A stretch of 64,000 nt of DNA from the NCBI GenBank assembly GCA_037013495.1, contig CM072803.1, positions 19,737,501 through 19,801,500 of the forward strand, read 5' to 3'. This stretch comes from Hippophae tibetana (Eukaryota; Streptophyta; Magnoliopsida; Rosales; Elaeagnaceae). The notes beneath the pieces are model-generated. The model searched no databases, was not told the DNA's origin, and was given only the letters and a program-made list of their open reading frames with translations. Shown piece by piece: positions 50,433-60,310 of the stretch. The position numbers and the translations under genes are program-made. The first letter of the stretch is position 1. Each line of letters opens with the position of its first letter.

Positions 50433-51242
50433 TAGTTGATGTTTGGTTGGAAGGAATGGAAATAAATCAGAATTAATTCTTTCTATTTTGTGTGCTTGGT
50501 TAGTCGGAATGAAATCGTTTATTAAAAGATAAGTAACTACAATTCTTTTTCTCCCTTTAAGAATCATGATTCCATTCTCATTTAAACTTTTTTTTTCCAA
50601 TTTTATCCTCACTTCAAATATAACCCTAAACTAAAATCCTAAATCCTCAAACCCAAAACCTAAAACCCAAAACCCTAAATTCAAATCTTAAAAACCTAAA
50701 CCCTAAACCCTAAATCCCTAAACCATAAACCCTTAAACCTCAAATCCTTAAACCCCAAATTCCAAATCCTAAAACCCTAAACCCTAAACCCTAAATCCAA
50801 AATCCTAAATTCTAAAATCCTAAACACTTTTTAGAAAAATAATAATTTTAACCCTAAACCTTAACCCATAAATATAACTCCAAATCCTAAATCCTTAAAC
50901 CCTAAATCTCAAATCTCAAACCTCAAAACCCTAAATTTTATTTAAAATAATAATAATTTTAATAATATATTTTTTTTAATTAAGTAATAATTATTTAAAA
51001 ATAATAATGATTTCAATAATATATTTTGTCTGACGAAAAAATAATAATTAAATTAAATTATTTAAATTTTACTGAATGTAAAGATATTAAGATAATTTAC
51101 ATTTTTTTTTCATTTTATTCCAATGACAAACCAAAAACTCTAATCTTGATTTCGAGTTTGATTTTAGTGGTCAAATCAAAAAATATTTTTTTTTATTCTA
51201 TTTCATTCAAATTTTAATTCCGATTTCGATTTCAAACCAAAA
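50433..51242. mobile_element. DNA transposon carrying a CCCTAAA-like array, copy 3
   Basis: Left end TTGATGTTTGGTTGG matches copy 1's left terminus. A degenerate CCCTAAA array runs from about 50620 to 50935. The shared block TTTTTAATTAAGTAATAATT and TAAGATAATTTACA follows. The right end is decayed (ATTTCAAACCAAAA). It is more diverged than copies 1 and 2, with many C-to-T and G-to-A type changes. Confidence 0.7.
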
Positions 51243-51428
51243 AATTTCTTTTTATTATAAGCTAATAATATCATGTAAAGTATTCGGTAATTTGCAGCTT
51301 GAAATAAACTTAAAAGGACAAAATGCAAGGTAATTTGCAGCTTGAAATAAACTTAAAAGGACAAAATGCAAGGATGTTCATTACATAAAGAAATTCGAAA
51401 TTTCCCCTAAAAAAAATTCAATCCAATT

Positions 51429-52045
51429 CTAAACCTGCGATGACTGCCTCAATCTGCGAAGTCGATCGATCCATCCATCTTCAGGAACTCGCTCCACCCA
51501 ATCAGGAGTTGTACCACCGAAAGAAATTCCCCGCATAGCTTCCCTAATTCTCATCGCACTCTCGGGCGTTAATGGCGTGTTTCTCCGATTCTCGTCCTCC
51601 ATAAAAGCTCTCATTATCGCTGAATCGGGAGCCTCTCTAGTCTTCATTACTTCATCTTCGCTACCGCTCTTACTCTGCTCGGTGTCGTCGTTTAAATCAA
51701 GCGATGACATTCCATTCTCTGCTACACAGTCATGACCGTTGGATAGCTGCAAAGATGAATGGTATCCGACGGCGTCGTTTTGGTCACCTCCGTAAGCTTC
51801 ATAGCCGTTTCTTTTGATCGGCTCCGAACTCTCATCCTCGGAATCATCGAAAGCTGAGATTGGTTGGTAGTACTCCGGAGTATCGTCTTCATTGATGTTT
51901 GTGCCCGTGTCGCTACCATCTACGTGTTCTGAAACATCAAGATCAGAGACGAAATTGAGATTTGACTGAAAATTTCTATTTAAAATAATATGAAATTAAC
52001 TTTGCTAAGTTTGAAGTGAAAGAAAAAAATCAACTGACCTTCCAT
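51429..52045 (-). CDS. Small acidic conserved protein, possibly MEA1-like
   Basis: Two coding exons: a 7-nt first exon (52045-52039, ATGGAAG) and 51928-51429, together 168 aa. The frame is open across the junction. The protein is rich in Asp/Glu/Ser (EDDTPEYYQPISAFDDSEDE; LNDDTEQSKSGSEDE). It ends in a better-structured segment, TPESAMRIREAMRGISF, followed by PDWVERVPEDGWIDRLRRLR. The motif P-x-W-x-x-x-V/I-x-x-x-x-W at the C-terminus recalls animal male-enhanced antigen 1, whose function is poorly known. That link is from memory and tentative. No signal peptide or membrane segment. The transcript probably has more 5' UTR upstream of 52045. Confidence 0.65.
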
Positions 52046-52199
52046 GAACTCAGTAGGATTGATGGGTGTTGCGTTCTTTGCCGGAGATCTCGATAGTGTT
52101 TACAAAAGACGAGAAGGTAATATCGAGCACTCATCTCACTAACTTCACAATTATTTAAACATGTAAAATGGGAAAAATCATATTAAAAATATAATTCCT

Positions 52200-52270
52200 T
52201 GCACCAGCCGGGAATCGAACCCGGGTCTGTACCGTGGCAGGGTACTATTCTACCACTAGACCACTGGTGC
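52200..52270 (-). tRNA. trnG-GCC: tRNA-Gly(GCC)
   Basis: 71-nt nuclear tRNA on the minus strand: 5' GCACCAG at 52270, A box TGGTCTAGTGGT, anticodon stem-loop GTACCCTGCCACGGTAC with anticodon GCC, B box GGTTCGATTCC, acceptor CTGGTGC and discriminator A at 52200. All four stems pair. T-runs follow within 20 nt downstream (TTTTT), serving as the Pol III terminator. There is no intron. Confidence 0.97.
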
Positions 52271-53903
52271 TTCATGAAAATGCGCTGCTCTAATAACTTT
52301 ATATTCTTAATATACATATTCGCACTCGAAAATCATCAAACTTACATTCGGCCATTCGTTGAACCAATCAAAGGTTGGGTTAGGTATAACTAGGTGACGA
52401 TTGTGTTTTATTAACTATCTTCATGTTGTATTCGTTTTGCATTATTAATATAACATTTTGTCATTAATAATATCCGATTTTCGTGCTAGTATATGAAAAA
52501 AAAATTATTTATTTATAATAATAATATATAATAAGAGTTTTAAGGACATGAATAAATTATTAATCAATTTTTATTAAACAAATTATTAATATTGTGTTAT
52601 GTTATCATGTCATGTTAGACATTATCACTCTTGATCATAACTCACATGTGACTTAGAGGAGAGAGACGAAGGTACGAACTTCCATGTTAGAAATTCCCAC
52701 TTTGAAGGCCATTTTCTGGTTGTTATTTTTTCTTTCAGAATTTTAATGTTGCCTTATGGAAGAAAATTATTGGAATGGGACTTTAAAAGCATGGTTAAAT
52801 TTATTGGGATGGAATTTCTATTTTATTTACTATCCTAGTTTGAAGATTGTGAATTTGTGATGAAGTTAAATTGATGTAATTTTTGAAACGTGTATTGAAA
52901 ACATAGTATCTAGATTTGTTTTCTGATATGAAAATGTGTTTATAAATATAAAGATGAGCATATGTTCATATCAGATAATAACTGTAAAGAAAATGTGCTT
53001 GCATACATATTCAAAATCACGAACAGATGTCTGACGTGTTATGAACACTGTGGTTGAGCCAACTTGTGGCAGAAAGGCCGTGCCCCTTTCACTTGGTCGA
53101 AAGCGTAATTTTTTGTAGTTTGCATGTCTATTCAAATCCCCCAATTAAAACGAGAAATTGAATCAAACTGTCATCGTTTTTCTTTTTTAAATGGGATACT
53201 ATTAGTATTTCTTTTAAGATAAAACCATTAGTATCCTAGTTGAATAAGAAAAATGCTAAAAATACATAAATTTACATCTATTTTTGTACTCACACTACTT
53301 AGATTTTGACGGGTGTCAATATTATTTAAAAAATTAAATCATTTCTTTAATTTTTAGACATAATATAAATGATAATGGTACAAAAATGTATGCAAAATTG
53401 TGTATATATGTACATTTTTTGTAAATGGGCACTATATTAGTACCCAACCAGTTTCACTTGATTTGTTTAGGTTTGTTTAGTTTGAGGATAACTACAGATA
53501 GGGACTACGTTGCTTGTACAATCCCTAAAAATTATAAAAACATCTAATGGGATGAGATTGGTCAAAACTCTTTGAAAGTAAGAATCAGTCACATAATGAA
53601 AAAGAAATGAAAAAAATTAAATACGACATTTGTCAATAATATGCATCCACCTGCTGGGGAAGCGGAAATCAATAACTAAAGAGCCTACTTGTGATAACAG
53701 GGGGAAGGATCTTTGCCGTGTTCTTATTAGAATCAAAGATAATGCACTATGGAAAAAATGATCAGCTTGAACTACGATTATACAATACAAAAAAATTGAC
53801 CATTTAATCCAAATAATACCAACCATTGAATTAGACTGTGGTCGTGTATGAGCATTGCTTTCTTGAAATGCAGATGTAATTGTCGTTTGTTTTATGTGGT
53901 TGT
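52271..53903. other. Intergenic DNA between tRNA-Gly and mitoferrin
   Basis: Nothing recognised on either strand. The right-hand ~200 bases are likely mitoferrin 3' UTR. A 69-codon minus-strand open frame at 53617-53826 has no coding support. Confidence 0.5.
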
Positions 53904-56010
53904 TTAAGTTACAGTGCTACTGTCGCTGCTACCATTGAGTTCTTGGAAGAAGGTTTTTGAAGCTTCATAAGTAGACCAGCAGATAGCAGCAGCAGGAGCA
54001 TGAAAGAGCATCCTTGGAGCCCATCCTCGGATTAGTCCTCTATAACCATCCTTCTTTAATATTGTTCGAACAACATCTCTGATCGAACCATTTTTAAACC
54101 TATCGCATCCACAAATCCCCTATAGAAAGTACACATACATTATATTTTGTCCCAAGTCATCATTCATGCCATCAAATACCAATTCATAATATTGGAAGAA
54201 AGATCATTTGTAAGTGCATTTACTTCCTAGTTCTGGCAACAGCACCTTCCTCCTACTATATAACTATCCATACTTGTCCAATAACTCAATCAACGTAAAC
54301 AGGAGATGGCATCAGTTTGAAATTAGATACGCAAAAGAAACCAAAGACAATCATGATCACATGAATCGAGACCAACACATGAGATGCAACTAAGGCCATA
54401 TGATACTAAACTCGTTCATAGAAATAGGTATTTGTGGTTAGATACAACAGGGAAGCTCCATGAATACTTGAATAGTAAGCAGCTTTTACTTTTAGTAAAA
54501 TAGACAATTAAAGATATATATATAAAGGAAATGGGAATAGATACTAGCCGGACTTCTAACTTTAATTTTACAATAAGGTTAGTACAAGGCTCCTCTTAGC
54601 ATGTTACTCTGTTTATTAAAAAAAAACAGTATTAATAGAGATACTCCACAGATGCTTAAGTTACTTAATTTGATGATAGTGGCAATGCTTGAAATCTGCT
54701 TAAGTTACTTCATTTGATGATAGTGGCAATGCTTGAAATCTTAAGTTACTTCATTTGGTGATAGTGGCAATGCTTGAAATCTACTTAAGTTACTTCATTT
54801 GATGTTAATGACAATGCTTGATCAAGAAACAGATAAAAATAATGACTTTACAGAACTCAAATTCTACGTGTAATTTACTTAAATCCAATGGCATCATCAT
54901 GTATCTATATATTTCAATTGAAACTAAAGATTGCTTTTTAGCCTCATTAAAAGAGTAAACCTTCTTTTTTTCTTTTTTGGTGGCTTCAATCTAGTTGTCT
55001 ATTAAATCAGTAGTTTCTTTTAGAGAGTGAGGTTAACTGACTGGTCTTGTGTCTTGTCTTTGTTTTGTTTATCCATTGCCTCAAGCAGAAAACTTTTAAG
55101 ATTCGTTTTTTATTCACAGATTGCCACTATGATCACACTTTTAAAAGATAGATATACTAATTTCAATGCACCAAAGCCTAAGAAAATTTCTCCTCGGCAA
55201 AGAGTTCAGTTTGCTCAAACAAAATAGAAGTTTTACCTGACACTGTAATTGAGTCTTAACCACATCAAGTGGTGTAGTCACTGCAGCTGCCAAAGCCCCA
55301 GCAGCAGCTCCTGCAGTGGCATGAACAACCAAACTCTCATCGCTTGCACTCTCTGGTGAAATCTCAGACAAACCTGTCTTCGAAGCCTCATATGTAGCGA
55401 AATGTACAGCAGTATAAGGAGCATTCATCAATATTGTAGTCCTATAAGATGCATAAAATGCCATAAAACCCTCTTCCTTCATTACCCTCTTAAGACAATC
55501 CCAAACTCCCTTATAAGGACTATTACTCAACTGCAATCTCTGCTTCACCATATCCATTGGCGTAAACACGGAGTCACTAGCAATGGTGGCAAACACCCCA
55601 GATATAGCATGAGCAGCCGAATTGTTACGATTCCCACCAGAGAAAAACTTCTTTGAAATCTCATATATAGTAAAATACACAGCATGGGCAGGTCCAGCAC
55701 CTAAACCCATAGCCCCAATACCTCTATAGAGTCCACTTGGACCCTCTTTTTTCAATATGGATTGAAGGGCTTGTCGAATACTAACCGATTTAATTGGGCA
55801 AGAGCCTAAAGCTTGCATATGGGTCTTGATGGTATCAACTGGAAACATAGCCATGTGCTCAATTGAACCGGCTATTGAACCGGCGATCATGAATTGCCAG
55901 AAGTGAAGACCATCGTGGGTTGAAACGGTGAGTTCTGGATGGAAATCTGGAGGCTGAGGGATAGGTCTAAAGTCGGGGTTTTGAAACTTGGTTGTGACCT
56001 CTGTGGCCAT
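53904..56010 (-). CDS. Mitoferrin-like mitochondrial iron transporter (MIT1/2 type)
   Basis: Mitochondrial carrier family protein of the inner membrane that imports iron for Fe-S cluster and haem synthesis. Exons: 56010-55237 (774 nt) and 54119-53904 (216 nt), giving 329 aa, the size of plant mitoferrins. Three carrier signatures: PVDTIKTHMQ at residue 57, PMDMVKQRLQ, and PLDVVKTQLQ just before the intron. The mitoferrin-specific segments IAGSIAGSIEHMAMFP, GLGAGPAHAVYF, ILMNAPYTAVHF and MLFHAPAAAICWSTYE are all present. I chose ATG 56010 (MATEVTTK) because that is the conserved start. The frame stays open upstream to an ATG at 56127, which would add 39 residues (MSLSHQFHSKT...). This is more likely 5' UTR, but an extended form cannot be excluded. 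Confidence 0.95.
54654..54821. repeat. Minisatellite, 44-bp unit, four copies, in mitoferrin intron
   Basis: Units begin at 54654, 54698, 54742 and 54783. The consensus is CTTAAGTTACTTCATTTGAT followed by GATAGTGGCAATGCTTGAAA. The third unit lacks three bases and the fourth has several changes. Likely variable in copy number. Confidence 0.9.
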
Positions 56011-56797
56011 GGAGAATTGGGAAATTTCCGAAGGAGACCAGAGTTTTTGGGATTTTGAGACAAATGAGTAGTTAAAGAATTGGGAGTCCGAGATTGTTTT
56101 GGAATGGAATTGATGTGAGAGACTCAATGTATTTGGTTCTGGATTGAATTCAGGTGGTTTCTTGCCATAAACGATAATAATAACATAGAGAATTTGGGTT
56201 TTATCTTTAGCCAGTAGTAAAGCATATACGGAGATGTTTCTCAGTTGTTTAGGAGCTTTGAGTAAGTTAATCAGAAGACGGATTGGGAAGATTAGGGCTT
56301 TTCGGTTTTAACTAGTTAATCGAGTTCCAGGAATTTGGGAATTAGGGTTTTGTTTTTTATTCATTTATTTTCGAGTAAATTAGGAAGGGTGTGTTGCCGA
56401 ATTGATATAAATTGTATATTTTAATCTATTAGTTTGTAGATAGTTTCATAAAATTCCATTTAAGTTATTAAAATAGAATACTAAAAGTTCTCATCCATCA
56501 ACAATGTTCTATTTTTTAAACTTAATTAAATAGCAATTAAGTAATACAACAAAATTACGTGATGTTTGAAAAATGAGATATTAAAATTTCATTAAACTTT
56601 AAAAATAAGACATCAAAAATTTCAGCAACTTATATAGCCTTACTTTTCAAATTTAACTAAGTTTTAGTATATCATCTAAAAACTAACTTCAGTAAGTGTT
56701 AAATTTAATATTTTTACATTAAAACTTGTGTTTAGCTTCTTATTCTTTTTTCCTTAAAAAATAAAATATTAATTTAAAATTTATAACGAAAAATATA
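56011..56797. other. Mitoferrin promoter side and AT-rich DNA
   Basis: Holds the possible upstream ATG of mitoferrin (56127) and its promoter. From about 56350 to the CACTA terminus it is AT-rich with no gene. Confidence 0.5.
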
Positions 56798-56885
56798 CAC
56801 TACTATAAAAAGGAATATATAAGTCGCTATGTAAAATCGGTTTTTGGAAAAAACCGACTTATAATGAATTTAAAGTCGATTATCT

Positions 56886-56947
56886 ACGTCAACCGACGCT
56901 ATCCACGTCAACAGACGCTACGTCTCGTGGATAGCGTCGGTTGACGT
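56886..56947. repeat. Perfect 22-bp inverted repeat near the CACTA terminus
   Basis: Arm 56886-56907 (ACGTCAACCGACGCTATCCA then CG) is exactly complementary to 56926-56947, with an 18-base spacer that itself contains a partial third copy (TCAACAGACGCTACG). These are presumably the transposase-binding subterminal repeats. Confidence 0.9.
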
Positions 56948-58285
56948 GGATAACTGACGCTATCCACCTAATATATTCCCTCTCGACTCATTTTGTACGC
57001 AGATTCCAGTTTTCTTCCTCTCTCCTTTTCTCACTCAGAACTATTTTCTTCCAAAATCTTAACCGTGCGTCACCTTCGTTCTACATTTTCGGCCACCTCC
57101 GACCACCATTTGAACGTCGGTTTGTAAGTTATATTTCTCTTCTCACATTATCTGTCAGTTCTTCTTTTTTTTTAGCAAAATATTAAAATTTGTTTATGGG
57201 TATTTTATGTTATTACTTAGCCAAAATCAATCTCAATCTGTACTAATTTTATCAGTGTGTAATTATAATTCGTTAATTAGGAACAGTCTCTCAAATTGCG
57301 AATTTTTATTCATTAATTAAAAACCAAAGATCTCGTCAACTAAATATTTGCAACATGCCCAATATTGGGCAGTTTCTTTGTGAAAATGTATGGATAGCCA
57401 AAAACGGACAACACATAAAAAATATGTTTGACTTAGTTTATGCAGAATGCAGCTAGCTTATTATTCGATCAATTTGTTTTATATTTTGTATAAATTTTTG
57501 ATTTAGTTATGTTTTTTTGTTTGCTTGTAATAATAATGTTTGACTTATTAATTGTATGTATTCAATAATATCTGAAATGTTGTGTGGGTTTGCATGGATA
57601 AATTTATTTATACGTATAATTAATATTACTTTTTAATTATGATATAGTAACATGCTTAGAAATTAGAATCAACCGCGTGATTGGTTTATATATATATATA
57701 TTCATGAAATATGTTGCTTATTTTTTAATTTGTATATAAATGGTTTTGTAAAATGATTAAAATGATAACTGTTTTGCATTATGTATGTTTTGATATATAT
57801 TATAATAATTAGTTAATTTATATATAATAATACATAATTAAGTAATATGTTTAATTAATGTGATTAATAGAAAATGGACAAATCTTGGATGTCAAAGTGT
57901 AGAATTGAGCAAGACTATATTTCTGGAGTTGAAAGTTTCATGGAATTTGCTTGTAGAACTAGTAATATTGGAAGTAGTATGATTCGATGTCCATGCGTTA
58001 AATGTAAAAATGAGTGATTTCATGAATTTAATGAGGTTAAGTATCACCTTATCCGTAATGGTATTCTATTGAGCTATAAATGTTGGTATTATCATGGAGA
58101 AAATATTGATAATACTCATGAGGGAAAGTATAATAAGAATGTGAGTGGATTACATACATCATATCATAATGTACAGACAGAAAATATGTTCCGTGGTGTT
58201 GAAGATGAATTACGCGAGGATGATCCCGAAACCTTTAATAAACTTATAGAAGATGCCGAAAAACCGTTGTATCCAAAATGCAAAA

Positions 58286-59805
58286 TGTAAGGACCATGAG
58301 TGTTGGCTATTTTCGTGGACAAAATATTTACCTGTAAATTTGTTTTTAGGCCTGTTATCAAGTCCATCAAGAAAAGCCAAACAAATGCTCAAGTTTAAGA
58401 TAATCGTACTCCAGGTATATCTTTTATAATTACGACACATAGGACTATATTTATGCATTTAATAACATATTTTCATAAATCTGAAATTATATTTTATGTT
58501 AAAATATTTATTCAAACTTTAATTAATTTATGAAATTATTAATTAAATATTTTTATAATATATCTTAAAATAATATTAAGGTTTTGTTTTTAATGGGCTT
58601 TTAAAAAGGTAAGACCAAAACACATTTAACCTAACCCTAATATCATTAAGTATTATCATTATCTATATATATAGATACATTAGGGTTAGAGAGGTGTTAG
58701 GGAAAAAAATAGAAAGTGAATACAAGGAGGCCGAATAGAAGTTAAAACAAATATGTGTTGCTGCCGAAAAGAATAGAAAAAACAATTCAGAGGAAAAGAG
58801 TTTAATTGTCTTCACGCTGCGAGATATAGGTAAGTAATATATATATACCTTTAAGTTAAAACAAATATGTGTTGCTGCCGAAAAGAATAGAAAAAAAAAT
58901 TCAGAGGAAAAGAGTTTAATTGTCTTCACGCTGCGAGATATAGGTAAGTAATATATATATATATATATAATATATAAATGAAGTTAAACAATGTAAGTAA
59001 TATATATATATATAATATAAAGGAAGTTGGAGCACGCAGTAAAGATGATTAATATATAAATAATATGATTAAGTAATTAATATATATTAATTTATAAGTT
59101 CTTGATAAAAGAGTTTGATATTTTGATAATATGTTTTTATGGTTTCTTCTTTAATTTTGTTCTTAAATTGTTAGATCAAATAATTATTTTTGTCATATCA
59201 TAGTTATTTGATTTGATTATTAATCTTTAAAGAAGTCATTTTTATGGAACTTATACGGAATCTTTTTGCTCTAGAATTTTCTAGTTGATTTGGTTTAAAT
59301 GACATTTGTTTTAAATCATCTAGTTAGGATTATTCATTGTTAAATCCGTTCTAGAACACACACGGGCACTTGTGTTTTTGTGCTAACAATTTTGCAGTTA
59401 CTTTGTGAACGATCTGATTGGCGGGGAGCTTATTGGAACGTTGGTCTGGAAACCGCTCACGCTAATATTGGAAACTGTGAAAACAGAGCAGAGACTCGTA
59501 AGTAAAGTACATTGGGGCAGTATCCTAGGGAGGGTAGCATAAGACCGAGTTTGTACTTGAACATTTGATTTTCATAGTGGAAAGTTAGGTGGTCCGGTGG
59601 ACCGGTGGTTTTCCTCTTAGGTCATTGTTGTGGCCTAGGTTGTTTCCACCTAAAAATATCGTGTTATAATTTCCGCACTTTACTCTTACACACGATTTCA
59701 TGTTTGGCCGCTTTGCTTAGGTTAGTAAATTATAAATTGATAAAAATTAAAAATAACCTATTCACCCCCTCTAGGTTAATCAGGTCCATATTTTATAAAC
59801 TTTCA
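58286..59805 (+). mobile_element. Solo LTR (Sirevirus-type copia) inserted in TNP2
   Basis: A 1520-bp insert starting TG (58286) and ending CA (59805), flanked by perfect 5-bp target duplications CAAAA (58281-58285 and 59806-59810). On both sides the interrupted transposase frame continues in register (PKCK before, KYTKMSGLVHLYNVKAK after). No primer-binding site or coding region is inside, so it is a solo LTR left by LTR-LTR recombination. Its 3' part resembles the LTR at about 9000-9513, including the CACCCCCTCTAGGTTAAT block. An internal duplication of 114-bp period lies at 58739-58960. Confidence 0.88.
58739..58960 (+). repeat. Tandem duplication (114-bp period) inside the solo LTR
   Basis: Units start at 58739 and 58853 with AAGTTAAAACAAATATGTGT. 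Both contain TTGCTGCCGAAAAGAATAG and TTCACGCTGCGAGATATAGG. Nearly identical, ending in (TA)n. Confidence 0.9.
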
Positions 59806-60310
59806 CAAAAAATACACTAAAATGTCAGGATTGGTTCATTTGTACAATGTCAAGGCAAAACATGGTTTTTCTGACAAGGGATTCACAGAATTACTAAATC
59901 TACTAGTCGATATGTTTCCTAGGGAGGGTAGCATAAGACCGAGTTTGTACTTGAACATTTGATTTTCATAGTGGAAAGTTAGGTGGTCTGGTGGACCGGT
60001 GGTTTTCTTCTTAGGTCATTGTTGTGGCCTAGGTTGTTTCCACCTAAAAATATCGTGTTATAATTTCCGCACTTTACTCTTACACACGATTTCATGTTTG
60101 GCCGCTTTGCTTAGGTTAGTAAATTATAAATTGATAAAAATTAAAAATAACCTATTCACCCCCTCTAGGTTAATCAGGTCCATATTTTATAAACTTTCAC
60201 AAAAAATACACTAAAATGTCAGGATTGGTTCATTTGTACAATGTCAAGGCAAAACATGGTTTTTCTGACAAGGGATTCACAGAATTACTAAATCTACTAG
60301 TCGATATGTT
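59523..60310 (+). repeat. 394-bp tandem duplication across the LTR/transposase junction
   Basis: Unit 1 (59523-59916) and unit 2 (59917-60310). Each holds the last 283 bp of the solo LTR, the CAAAA duplication and the first 106 bp of the resumed TNP2 coding region. By eye the units differ at only two bases (GGTCCGG/GGTCTGG and TTTCCTC/TTTCTTC). The breakpoints share TCCT (59523 in the LTR, 60311 in TNP2), a 4-bp microhomology. Confidence 0.95.

Noticed and set aside
55402..55656. 84-codon plus-strand open frame
   Set aside because: Antisense to mitoferrin exon 1.
59605..60214. Two identical-looking 71-codon open frames
   Set aside because: They are the two units of the 394-bp duplication and consist of LTR sequence, not a gene.
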